A DNA stretch of 64,000 nucleotides from Slackia isoflavoniconvertens (GTDB lineage: Bacteria; Actinomycetota; Coriobacteriia; Coriobacteriales; Eggerthellaceae). Positions within the stretch are counted from its first letter, which is position 1. Each line of letters begins with the position of its first letter. The notes under the pieces are model-generated. The model saw nothing but the letters and a program-made list of their open reading frames with translations, was not told where the DNA came from and did not search any database. The position numbers were made by a program, and so were the translations under genes. The DNA lies in assembly GCF_003725955.1 (NCBI RefSeq), contig NZ_QIBZ01000002.1, forward strand, positions 62,001 through 126,000. The letters are read 5' to 3'. Positions 45,638 to 54,366 of this stretch are shown in pieces.

Positions 45638-47332
45638 CTATTCCGCGGTTTCGCCGTTTACAATGTGCTCGCCGGCAAGGTAACCATAGGTTAGTGCGGC
45701 TGCGTGGCTGGCGCCCGACAGGCTGAACGGATAATCGTCGACGAACCTGCCGCCTTGAACGTTTCCAACCGCATACAGCCCCTGGATGGGATTCAGGTCG
45801 TCGTCAAGAACTCGTGCGTTTGTATCGGTGACAAGACCGCCCATGGTGACAAGAAGACGCATGCAGCTTACATCTTCGACGGACGTATGCTTGAGCGTAT
45901 CGTAGGTTACCGCCTTAAACGGAGGCTCGATAATCGGATGCATTTTCTCGGCGGCTTTTCCGAAGTCGTCGTCATGTCCCTTTTCGCAAAGTTCATTGTA
46001 TCTTTCGATGCTGGCCACAAAGGTGCTTGCGGCGTCATTATCGAATCCAAGCTTGGCGGCGAGTTCTTCGAGGGTGTCCGCCTCTGCAGAGTACGTCTCA
46101 CCGTCTCCATAGCTTCTCATCATGGGAAGCATCTCGTCAATCGGATAGTAGTCGTTCGCCTTGGCGTCGATAATTTGGAAGACTTTGCTTCCAGGCTGAT
46201 TCAGTATTACCTTCGCGATGTTTGTCATGCTGAGGTCTTCATTGCAGAAGCGTTCTCCGCGCTCGTTCAGCTCGATAAAGTTTTCGACGCCGAATTGGAA
46301 GATATGCGCCATGATTGCATGGGGGGCGATATCAAGGTGTCCGCCGACGCTGATTCCGAGCTTCTGGCCGTCGCCAGTGCTTGCGTGGTTTCCTTTGCAG
46401 TCCATTCCTTCGTGAGAGAAAAGGTAGTTATCCTTGTGGGCATACACCCAGGGAGCATACTTTTGAAGCATCTCGTCGTTATAGCTGTAGTCACCCGAAG
46501 CAAGAATCACACCCTTCGAGGCAGTATAACGCGTGTAGGTGCCATCCTGCAGGTTTTTGCATACTACCGCAGACACCTTGCCGTCTTTCGTTTCCAGCTT
46601 CACTGCAGGAGAGTCGAAGACAGTTTCGGCGTTGCCGGTCTCCAGGGCCTTTTCGATATTCGCCTCGAGAATCGGTCGATGGGTTTCGTCTCCGCCGCCT
46701 ACGCAGCAGCATGCTTCGAACAGATGCTCATGATCAATGCCGGGCCTATATGTCGATCCCCCAACGCTTTGCGCATACAGATAAATCTGGTCGGGGTTTT
46801 CGGGAAAGGCATCTTCCGGGCCTAGGAGCAGAAGGTCCTTATAGGCTCCCGTATACCACTCAAACGCTTCCCCACAATGCTTGAGCCAGGTGTTGATTAC
46901 CCTGTAGTCTGCGCGATGCGCCATCTGAGTCATGAGCTCATTGCCGATTTCCGTTGGGTCGGTATCGGGAATTCCCAGTTTCCGAGCGGTATCACAATTG
47001 AAAGCGGCGAACATGTTCGAGCGACAATTCGCGATGCTCGTTTTTTCAACGGCGATGACGTGGGCTCCTGCTTCGGCTGCAGACCTCATCGCCGCGACGC
47101 CGGCCACTCCCAAGCCGACCACTACAACGTCCGCTTCTTTTGTCTCTTTAATCTCGCTTTCGGCGATTTCAGGGACTGTCTGCGCCTGTTCGGCATCAGC
47201 ACCAGTTTCAGACGGCTTGGCCGGGGAGCACCCTGCGATTCCCGATCCTGCAATAACAGCGCTTGCAGCCGCCAAGCCTAAAAATCCACGGCGTGTGACC
47301 CCAGCTTTGGCAACTTGACAGCTTGTTTTCAT
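45638..47332 (-). CDS. Tat-exported FAD-binding fumarate reductase-like lipoprotein
   Basis: 564 residues. Start set by an AAGGAGG site before MKTSCQVAKAG. The signal has twin Arg (14-15, VTRRGFLGL) and a lipobox IAGC with Cys35, so the protein is exported folded and lipid-anchored outside the membrane. FAD binding: VVVGLGVAGVAAMRSAAEAGA near residue 70 and the C-terminal GLYAVGNVQGG. NERGERFCNED matches the catalytic region of fumarate reductase-type flavoproteins. Such proteins reduce fumarate or related double-bond substrates as terminal acceptors; the substrate here is unknown. A membrane LuxR regulator gene lies 250 bases upstream on the same strand, a pairing typical of Eggerthellaceae. 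Confidence 0.88.
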   Translation of the reverse strand: MKTSCQVAKAGVTRRGFLGLAAASAVIAGSGIAGCSPAKPSETGADAEQAQTVPEIAESEIKETKEADVVVVGLGVAGVAAMRSAAEAGAHVIAVEKTSIANCRSNMFAAFNCDTARKLGIPDTDPTEIGNELMTQMAHRADYRVINTWLKHCGEAFEWYTGAYKDLLLLGPEDAFPENPDQIYLYAQSVGGSTYRPGIDHEHLFEACCCVGGGDETHRPILEANIEKALETGNAETVFDSPAVKLETKDGKVSAVVCKNLQDGTYTRYTASKGVILASGDYSYNDEMLQKYAPWVYAHKDNYLFSHEGMDCKGNHASTGDGQKLGISVGGHLDIAPHAIMAHIFQFGVENFIELNERGERFCNEDLSMTNIAKVILNQPGSKVFQIIDAKANDYYPIDEMLPMMRSYGDGETYSAEADTLEELAAKLGFDNDAASTFVASIERYNELCEKGHDDDFGKAAEKMHPIIEPPFKAVTYDTLKHTSVEDVSCMRLLVTMGGLVTDTNARVLDDDLNPIQGLYAVGNVQGGRFVDDYPFSLSGASHAAALTYGYLAGEHIVNGETAE

Positions 47333-47584
47333 GATTCCTCCTTGGTTTTGGCATCGGTGTCGATTCCGTTGAGGGGAAGCATGACCCATGGCGTTTGGGA
47401 GCGATAGATGCGAAGTGCACCTAATTGCGGGAAAAAGAAGTTACATACAAAATATATGCATTACATGAGCTGGGGTTTCAGGGCAGCCTATAGGATATAG
47501 GACATGCTGGAACCTGCCGTGTCCCAGGTAGCGATTCCTATGAAAACGAATGGGAAGAGATTTCATCTTGTTTGCACCTGTGGG

Positions 47585-48982
47585 TTATTCGGACGTTTCT
47601 TCGACAAGAGAGATGAGCTCTTGTCGGGAATGAACCCCACATTTCGAATACACTTTTTGGAGATAGGAACGTATTGTGTTTTCGCTCAAAACGAGCTTTT
47701 CCGCAATGAAGGGGCAGCTTCGTCCGACTACGGCCAGATAGAAGACGTCAGCTTCTCTGGGAGTGAGCTTGGACCGTTGGGCGACAAGCTCGGCCTTTTT
47801 CTTGAAGGCTCCCGATGCGGGGCTTTCGTTCGCTCCGATGGGACGAAAAGGATTGATGAGCGTGTCGATTCCCCTATCTCCCATAAGCCAAATTGCTCCG
47901 CAGATAAAAATGAAGCTTAAGGCAATCACAAAGTGGGAGCTGGTTATATCGACGCCCAATCCGACAAGCACGAGCAGAATCAAGGAGCTGAAAGAGAGCA
48001 TTGCGTACGTGGTTCCTACCGCTTTTAGCGTGTGATACGTGCGAGACTTAACAACGAGCGCCAAGGCGTAGCTTGCAATGCTCGAGAGCACGGAGAAGGC
48101 GATTTGGGAGAGGAAATACGATGACGGGGGCGTTGCTCCTGGCATTAAAAGAAGAAGCAAAGCCCCGGCGGTAAGCGATGAAATAATCTTAAGCGCAGTT
48201 GAAAGGCGTACGTCGGGTGCGTTGACGATGATTGCGACGACGATGACAAGCGCAATGGCCGACGGAGCTACGGAATAGAGGGAGCAAGATGGGTCCTCTA
48301 TAAGGGCTATGCTTTGCGTGGTTCCCGCGACAAGCCCCACAAGACACAGTCCTGTGATGGTTCGCGCGACGGTGCTCGTATCGATGGTGGAGGCGTTTTC
48401 CGAGTGCTTAGGCGGCGCGGATGTTACGGTGTCGTCGGCGTATTTCAAACAAAGAAATCCGAGCGCAAGCGAGAGGATACCGAAGTACTCGTAAAAGGAA
48501 AGGTAATCCGTTATGAGCGTTACCAGGATTGTGGCAAGTGTATTCCCCGCAATAATCACCATAAGCTCGAACGCGGTAACGGAGGCGAGCAATTCAATCC
48601 AGTAGAAGGTCATGAAGGCGCATCCAAATGAGAATGAGATATACAGGCACATTGACAATTCCGGCATTCCGGTAGTCCACATAGCCGAAAGCCCAACCAT
48701 TGCGACGCCGGCAGAAAGGTAGAGCGAAAGGGGATGTCTCCTCAGTGACTGCCACTTCGCGCTCAGGGCGATAAGGATGAGGGAGGCTATTGCGGTGGCA
48801 ACAACAAAGAGCGTGGGGTGGAAAAAACCAGAAGGAAATTGAACACTGGGTGTTTTGGACAATGCTGCAATCACGGATTGCGCAGAAATGTCGATGCACG
48901 ACGCGGACAGCACGAGCGCAAGAATACGGCAAACAACTTTTTTCGATAGTCTGCCTATGTTCGAAAAAAACGGGATCTGCAT
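47585..48982 (-). CDS. membrane-bound LuxR-family transcriptional regulator
   Basis: 465 residues. Residues 15-390 hold about 10-12 hydrophobic helices (for example FVVATAIASLILIALSA and TALKIISSLTAGALLLLLMP). The last 65 residues are a LuxR helix-turn-helix: KLTPREADVFYLAVVGRSCPFIAEKLVLSENTIRSYL. The layout, a multi-pass sensor with a cytoplasmic DNA-binding end, fits direct sensing of a small molecule in or outside the membrane. Its neighbour is a flavolipoprotein reductase gene, so it probably controls that gene in response to the substrate (inference). The ribosome site is weak. Confidence 0.88.
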   Translation of the reverse strand: MQIPFFSNIGRLSKKVVCRILALVLSASCIDISAQSVIAALSKTPSVQFPSGFFHPTLFVVATAIASLILIALSAKWQSLRRHPLSLYLSAGVAMVGLSAMWTTGMPELSMCLYISFSFGCAFMTFYWIELLASVTAFELMVIIAGNTLATILVTLITDYLSFYEYFGILSLALGFLCLKYADDTVTSAPPKHSENASTIDTSTVARTITGLCLVGLVAGTTQSIALIEDPSCSLYSVAPSAIALVIVVAIIVNAPDVRLSTALKIISSLTAGALLLLLMPGATPPSSYFLSQIAFSVLSSIASYALALVVKSRTYHTLKAVGTTYAMLSFSSLILLVLVGLGVDITSSHFVIALSFIFICGAIWLMGDRGIDTLINPFRPIGANESPASGAFKKKAELVAQRSKLTPREADVFYLAVVGRSCPFIAEKLVLSENTIRSYLQKVYSKCGVHSRQELISLVEETSE

Positions 48983-49217
48983 GTTCGGCTTCTTTTATCG
49001 ACAATGAGGGTACGGGGTAAGTCTATCAGTTCCATTGGAGACTGGTGGGGGTACAGGAATCGATTATTGATGCAGAATTGTTAATTCCTATCTCAAATGC
49101 CTGCATTTGTGGCCGTCAAGTACACCGACGAATTCAGGCGCGAGACCGCTACGGCGGCAGGCTCGTCCCGGGACTCGTAGACGGCGAGGGAAAGCATGGA
49201 CTTAAGGAGGATTCCCG

Positions 49218-49245
49218 GTGACAAAGCTGCACGATACGCTATACT
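49218..49245 (+). promoter_or_regulatory. promoter of tRNA-Gly
   Basis: -35 GTGACA at 49218-49223 and -10 TATACT at 49240-49245 with a 16-base spacer, about 15 bases before the tRNA. Confidence 0.65.
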
Positions 49246-49259
49246 ATCAACGCTAAATT

Positions 49260-49333
49260 GCGGGCGTGGTTCAATGGTAGAACTTGAGCTTCCCAAGCTT
49301 ACAACGCGGGTTCGATTCCCGTCGCCCGCTCCA
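49260..49333 (+). tRNA. tRNA-Gly (anticodon CCC)
   Basis: 74 bases with encoded CCA. Acceptor stem GCGGGCG/CGCCCGC; anticodon loop TTCCCAA gives CCC; T arm GGTTCGATTCC. A promoter lies just upstream. Confidence 0.95.
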
Positions 49334-49342
49334 TGGAATCCG

Positions 49343-49373
49343 AAGCCAGGGACATGTTCCTTGGCTTTTTTTG
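49343..49373 (+). terminator. terminator after tRNA-Gly
   Basis: Hairpin AAGCCAGGGA/TTCCTTGGCTT followed by T7, ten bases past the tRNA. Confidence 0.8.
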
Positions 49374-49466
49374 TTTACGAAAACGTGGCGGGGCTCGAGT
49401 CCGTTAAATGCTCGCAAGTCGATTAACGAAACAACCGAAACGGGCAACCACCCGAGAAGCCATATT

Positions 49467-49488
49467 AAAAAGCCCCTTACGGGGCTTT
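49467..49488 (-). terminator. intrinsic terminator after the zinc-ribbon gene
   Basis: Eight-base stem AAAGCCCC/GGGGCTTT with TTAC loop and T5 on the minus strand, 10 bases past the stop codon. Confidence 0.85.
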
Positions 49489-49497
49489 GATGATGCT

Positions 49498-49647
49498 TTA
49501 TTTTGCAGCTCCAATGCGGCAGATGGTGGTTCCGCAGTCGGGGCACTTACCCTTGGTGATGGGCTTACCGTTTTTGGTAACGCCCTCAACGGGATCCTGC
49601 ATTTCCTTCTTAGCCTTGCACTTCACGCAGTAAGCCTCGATAGCCAT
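49498..49647 (-). CDS. DUF5679 zinc-ribbon protein
   Basis: 49 residues from the ATG after a GGAGGT site (in-frame upstream starts lack one). Two Cys pairs, CVKC near residue 7 and CPDC near residue 36, form a zinc ribbon; between them is KEMQDPVEGVTKNGKP. The sequence matches the small DUF5679 family common in actinobacteria; its molecular role is unknown. It has its own terminator and is transcribed alone. Confidence 0.85.
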   Translation of the reverse strand: MAIEAYCVKCKAKKEMQDPVEGVTKNGKPITKGKCPDCGTTICRIGAAK

Positions 49648-49803
49648 AAGTAACCTCCAATGGTTCATTTGGCAAGCACCCGAGGGGCGCTCCTTAACAC
49701 AACGACCTTCCACGAGGCCGTTTGAGTACCGACATATAATACCGTATTTTCTAACCTCTCACCTCGCGATTTGTCTCCGAAGAGAACAGGAATCGCCTGG
49801 GGT

Positions 49804-49834
49804 ACAAAAAAGCCGCCGAATGGCGGCTTTTTCA
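49804..49834 (-). terminator. intrinsic terminator after the M28-like gene
   Basis: Eleven-base stem AAAAAGCCGCC/GGCGGCTTTTT with GAAT loop, 5-10 bases past the stop codon, T-rich on the minus strand. Confidence 0.9.
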
Positions 49835-49838
49835 TAGG

Positions 49839-52800
49839 CTAGATATTCTTCAGCAGTTCCACAACGAAATCGGCAGCCGCATCGACACTCTGGGAATCGA
49901 TATTTTCCACCATGTCGTTCGCTTGAGCGTAGCGAGCCGGTGCATAGCCATCCATGCCAACGAGCGATACGGCCTGCATGCGATGCTTCGCGGCATAGCT
50001 TGCCGGGCTTTCTTTCCAATCGATAGAGGCGCTTGCCAACTGCACGCCCGACGCTTGAGACGCCTTCTTGATGAAGCGCTTCATGCGAGGCGAGCATTTA
50101 GCCTGCGAGAGGTCGCCTTCACGCTCGAGATAGGAAAGCGTGCCGCCGCCCAACGCCTCGAGGTTCACGATAACAGCGCCGCGCATTTCGGGCGCATGCT
50201 CGGCGAGGAACACCTTGATGCCGCCGTTGTTGGCAAGTTCGGAACCAAGAGCAACGAACCACACCTCAGTGTTGATATCGCCGGCCGCGAAAGAATAGAT
50301 TTGCTGAATCTCTTCAGCGGTTTCGATCTTATCGCCCTCAGATGCCGCATGGCGCAACGCAGCTTCATACGCTGAAGCGAACAAATCGGACGAAACCGAA
50401 GCGCCCTGCGACAAAGGCTGAACATCGGACGCTACCGCAGACGCAGGGGCCGGAGCCGCCGCATCGTCGGAAGCGGTCCCATTCGCCTCACCCAAAACGC
50501 GCGCACGCATATTCGAAAATGCGCCGCCGTTCCAATCGTCGTCTTCGTCACGGAAGCTCTCCCAGCCACCGCGGGCCTTTCCAACTTCACGTGCGTCGAA
50601 ATCGTCGCCCACGCCGAGCCATTCGGAAGCGCTTTCCTCTTCTTCCTTTTTCTTGCGACGGAATTTCCCGAAGAACTTGCCAACGCGCGACTGGGGCATT
50701 TCAACATAGCCGGGGCCAGCAAATGCGCCGGTCTCGGTGAAATCGCTCTGGAAGACAGAGTCGTCGGCGTCATCAATATACATATCTTCAGGTTCAACGC
50801 CATCGAGAAGCTCATCACCCACAGGCTCAGCGCCAATAGAGCTGATAGCCGAGAAAGAACCCGTGAGGCTCACATTGGAGCGTTGCTCGGCAGAAGGCAC
50901 CTCATAGGCACCAGCGCCAACAGCAGGCGCGGCAGGCGTAGAAGGCATTGCAACGGTGGCGCCCGGTGCCGGGGCTTCTATTTGAGGGACCGATGTCGAA
51001 AGCAAGCTCTTGGCTGCTTCGGTGCCGCGATTCTCGGCGGCGCTGGCAAGCGGGGCGCGCTGACGCAGTTCGTCGAACGAAATAGGCTTCGGCTCAGGCG
51101 CCACTATGGCGGGCAGCTCGATGCGTGGCAAATCAACCACAGGAATGTTCGCTGAAATAACCTTCGCGGCAGGCTGGGCCGGAGCTGCGCCTTCGACACC
51201 CTCAGAAATGCGAGCACTTCCAGCGATTGCCGCTTCGTATGCAGCAACGCCTGATTGCTGGGCTGCCACTTTTTCATCCACGGCGATATCCACAGCTTCA
51301 GCAGCCGTCGCTTCGACAATCACGCGGGGCGTTGTCGCACGCTCGGCCTGCACGGCAGAACGATCGACGGGCGGCTGGTAGTACATCATTTGGGGAAGGC
51401 GCGTCGTAGCAGCGGCGGGGCTCACGGGAGCCTTGTCGGCAGCGGGCTGCTGCGCTTCAGAAAGGGGCTCCTCGGAAGCGGAGACGGTCGCGACTTCGAT
51501 TTCGGATTGAATGGGCTGATTCTCCTGAGCAGGTTCCTGCACGGGATTGGCCACCTCAATTGCGGGTTCGACGGCAACAGGCTCAGCAACCTTCACGGCA
51601 TATATATCAGCGGAAGGCTTGGGAGCTTCGATTTCCTGGGATTCATCCGCAACGGATGCGGCCAAAGGTTCCGCAACACGTGCGGCCTGAGCGGCGGGAG
51701 CAGCCGACTCAGAAACAACCGGCTCAGAAGCCGCAATGACCGCGGGGGCGGCAGCTTCATCCTGAACCTTTGCGGACTCGGCGGCGGCGCTTGCCTGAGC
51801 AGCACCCGTCGGGTAATCGGCGAAACGGGAGCGATACGTATCGTCTGCGGCGGCCTGTTCGTTCGATTCAGCCATTTTCTCGCGAGCCTTTTCGGTCGCC
51901 TTCTTATACCAATCGGGCACCGAAGCCGGGCGGCTCGCAGCCGCAGCAGCGCTCGCTGCCTGCTTCTCGGCGATGCGTGCAGCCTCGGCGGCTGCGGCTT
52001 CGGCCTCGTGGCGAGCGCGTACGCGCTCTTCATACGCGGCGCGCGCGTCGGCAGCTGCTTCTTCCTGAGCATGTTTCTCGTTCAATTCGGCAGCCTTCGC
52101 GGCAACCTCGGCGAGCGGGCCTTCGGGGGCGCCGGTCAACGCGGCCATCGTTTCTTTTCGCTGCTGCGCGGTATCGGCAACGATGGGGCCGTCTTTCAAC
52201 TGAACCAGATTGTCGGAAATGCTGGAAGGCTCACGCTTTTCGGAAACAAAAGAGACATTTTCGCCGGCAGCGATAGGCGCATCGGCAGAAACTTCGCCAT
52301 TGCCAAGGCGGCGGGCAACTTCAAGCATGACAGCAACGCCGGAAGCGTTATCGTTCGCAGCTTCGGTAAAGGGACCGAATTTCTCAAGCAGGGCAAACAC
52401 AAGCAGAACAGCACTCGGAACAAGGCATACCCCCGCGAGCACGGCGAGCACCAAAGAAGCGGCGCCTTCAGAAAGCACCACCCCGCGCAGAAGCATGAAC
52501 ACCGCCGCAACGACCATGCCGCCAAGCGCGCCATAACGCAGAGGGCGCAGTGCGCGAACGAAAACGCCAGCAGTTTCGCGGCGCACCTTGCCGCTGTCGT
52601 AGTTAGCAACCACGATAACCTTGCGACGACGCGAACCCGCTGCATCGCTCGACTGGGTGGGCTCGTATTTCGCGACGATGTTCTGGCTCACGCCCTTCGT
52701 GAACGCCTGCGAAAGAAGAGGGTGGTCGAGCGCTTCGCAAATGGCGATACCGGCAGCAGCCAGGGCCAGCACGGTAGCCGGAATAGCAATAACAGGCAGA

Positions 52801-53024
52801 ATAATGCCGAGCAGCACCGCGACGATTGCCACGCCGTAGCAAATGATCGGCGTCATAAGCGCGTTGGAATTACAGGTGAAGTCTTCGATTTGCGCAGATA
52901 GATGGGCATCTTTTTGCAGACGCTCGGTAATATAGAGCGCCGCTTGCTGTTCCTCTTCGGTTCCCGCGGGACGCGGGCCAATTTCTTGGGAGAGGTATGC
53001 TATATGATCCATTGGTGTGCTCAT
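49839..53024 (-). CDS. membrane protein with a split, degenerate M28 peptidase-like domain
   Basis: 1061 residues; start MSTPMDHIAYLSQEIGPRPAG follows an AAAGGTG site. The N-terminal 240 residues resemble M28 zinc aminopeptidases (EIGPRPAGTEEEQ, VIVVANYDS, DNASGVAVMLEVARRL) with hydrophobic helices near 57-98 and 165-213. A low-complexity Ala/Glu/Pro-rich insertion of about 660 residues follows, then the rest of the fold from about residue 905 (TEVWFVALGSELANNGG, AVIVNLEALGGG, ARYAQANDMVENID). Metal ligands look lost: the HxD His reads Asn141, the last His region reads YAQAND instead of a YHTPDD-like motif, and the Asp in the NLD strand is Glu; Asp225 is kept. Probably not an active peptidase; maybe a scaffold. 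Last gene after dinG and a coiled-coil protein. Confidence 0.72.
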   Translation of the reverse strand: MSTPMDHIAYLSQEIGPRPAGTEEEQQAALYITERLQKDAHLSAQIEDFTCNSNALMTPIICYGVAIVAVLLGIILPVIAIPATVLALAAAGIAICEALDHPLLSQAFTKGVSQNIVAKYEPTQSSDAAGSRRRKVIVVANYDSGKVRRETAGVFVRALRPLRYGALGGMVVAAVFMLLRGVVLSEGAASLVLAVLAGVCLVPSAVLLVFALLEKFGPFTEAANDNASGVAVMLEVARRLGNGEVSADAPIAAGENVSFVSEKREPSSISDNLVQLKDGPIVADTAQQRKETMAALTGAPEGPLAEVAAKAAELNEKHAQEEAAADARAAYEERVRARHEAEAAAAEAARIAEKQAASAAAAASRPASVPDWYKKATEKAREKMAESNEQAAADDTYRSRFADYPTGAAQASAAAESAKVQDEAAAPAVIAASEPVVSESAAPAAQAARVAEPLAASVADESQEIEAPKPSADIYAVKVAEPVAVEPAIEVANPVQEPAQENQPIQSEIEVATVSASEEPLSEAQQPAADKAPVSPAAATTRLPQMMYYQPPVDRSAVQAERATTPRVIVEATAAEAVDIAVDEKVAAQQSGVAAYEAAIAGSARISEGVEGAAPAQPAAKVISANIPVVDLPRIELPAIVAPEPKPISFDELRQRAPLASAAENRGTEAAKSLLSTSVPQIEAPAPGATVAMPSTPAAPAVGAGAYEVPSAEQRSNVSLTGSFSAISSIGAEPVGDELLDGVEPEDMYIDDADDSVFQSDFTETGAFAGPGYVEMPQSRVGKFFGKFRRKKKEEEESASEWLGVGDDFDAREVGKARGGWESFRDEDDDWNGGAFSNMRARVLGEANGTASDDAAAPAPASAVASDVQPLSQGASVSSDLFASAYEAALRHAASEGDKIETAEEIQQIYSFAAGDINTEVWFVALGSELANNGGIKVFLAEHAPEMRGAVIVNLEALGGGTLSYLEREGDLSQAKCSPRMKRFIKKASQASGVQLASASIDWKESPASYAAKHRMQAVSLVGMDGYAPARYAQANDMVENIDSQSVDAAADFVVELLKNI

Positions 53025-53087
53025 GTTGCACCTTTCACAGACTTTATTCGCCATGATGTGGGCATATTCGTTTGAAAGTATACTCCA

Positions 53088-54362
53088 TCAGCCGCCAATG
53101 CCGAGATAATCACGAAGAAACGCATCGCATGCGGCTGCCTGGGAGCGTATTTCCATATACTGCCGACGCGAATCGCCGAGCGATTCATCGAGCGCCGCCA
53201 CAATGGGCCCTTCTGTGGTTTTGGGAAGCTTGGCCGCGAGTTCGGCGGCGGCAGCGTCGCATTCGTTGTACTTTTCATTGTTCGAATCGGCGGTCGCCTT
53301 GTCTTGCACGTAAATCGCTTCGTCAGATGCGATGGCATACGCAATCGACTGCTGCCGCGCCGCAATGTAGTCGTCGAACGGGCCATAATCGGCGGGATAC
53401 AAGGCTTGCGCTTGTTCGAATTGCGACGACGCTTGCGTCAAAAGCTCGCGGGCCTGCTCGCATTTCTTTTGGGAAGTGCGCGTGTTTTCCTCATTGGTAT
53501 CGGTCACCAATTCGGCGGCCTCTCGAAGAAGGGCGTCGGCGCTGAGCACGTTTTCCCAGCACGAAGCCATGAGGTTTGAGGCTTGCTTGGCAGCCTGCTC
53601 CTCGGTCAAAATTGCTTCGGCGACTTCGAGCATGGTTTTCCGAGCTTCGGCCGAAGCCGCAAGCTGATCGGCGGCCTTCTCGTCGTCGCCCGAAACACCC
53701 TCTTTGGCCGATTCGGCAAACGATTTCGCGGCGGAAAGCTTCACGTTGACATCGGGAATTTTGCCTATTACATCGGGAATCTTCGATTCATCGAGGTCGT
53801 CAAAAGAAGCCACCACCAATTCATCGGCGGCGAGCACGACCTCATCGGCCGAGGTAAGTTCACTGAAACCTTGGCTGAGCAGCGATTTGTGTTGTTGATT
53901 GTCTTCATACGCGGTCGTAAACACGTGCACTGCGAACGCCGAAGCACCCGCAAACGCCGCAAGCGCGAATGCGAGGCCCACTGCGCGCCAAGCGCGGCGC
54001 GCAGTTTTGCGGCGTTTGATTTCGGCTTCGGGGTTCGCGAGCGCACGATCTCGCGCCTGGGCGCTTCTGTTTCGACGGTCGGAAATCGACAGAGCGATGC
54101 CCGCGACGTCGGCACCCGTAATGGGCTGCTTTTTCGAGGAAGCGCCCGGTGCGCGTTTCGACTTCCCTGAAAAAACGTGGGGCATGGTGAATGAGGGGGA
54201 AGCGCCCGAACCGCCTTGCGACGCATCTTCTTCGTCTTTTTGCGCGCTGAGGCCACCGAGCACCGAAAGCGACAGCTCGTTGGACGTTCCCTTGGTGTTT
54301 CTTTTCAAATGGAGGTTCGCCGCAATGGTGCGGTGCTCACCAGTATGGGCTTTTTTCTTCAT
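53088..54362 (-). CDS. single-pass membrane protein with exported helical domain, function unknown
   Basis: 424 residues. A basic, Ser/Lys-rich cytoplasmic part of about 120 residues, a helix at about 121-146 (AWRAVGLAFALAAFAGASAFAV), then about 275 mostly helical residues rich in Ala, Glu, Asp and Gln that look coiled-coil (LAASAEARKTMLEVAEAILTEEQAAKQ). Three or four Cys lie in the second half. It starts 4 bases after the dinG stop and precedes the M28-like gene by 63 bases, so the three genes form an operon. No family recognised. Confidence 0.75.
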   Translation of the reverse strand: MKKKAHTGEHRTIAANLHLKRNTKGTSNELSLSVLGGLSAQKDEEDASQGGSGASPSFTMPHVFSGKSKRAPGASSKKQPITGADVAGIALSISDRRNRSAQARDRALANPEAEIKRRKTARRAWRAVGLAFALAAFAGASAFAVHVFTTAYEDNQQHKSLLSQGFSELTSADEVVLAADELVVASFDDLDESKIPDVIGKIPDVNVKLSAAKSFAESAKEGVSGDDEKAADQLAASAEARKTMLEVAEAILTEEQAAKQASNLMASCWENVLSADALLREAAELVTDTNEENTRTSQKKCEQARELLTQASSQFEQAQALYPADYGPFDDYIAARQQSIAYAIASDEAIYVQDKATADSNNEKYNECDAAAAELAAKLPKTTEGPIVAALDESLGDSRRQYMEIRSQAAACDAFLRDYLGIGG

Positions 54363-54366
54363 GCGG

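Noticed and set aside
49218-49256. Tiny frame (GTG, 12 codons) with an AAGGAGG site just before tRNA-Gly.
   Set aside because: It overlaps the tRNA promoter elements; the purine run is more likely chance. Too little evidence for a gene.
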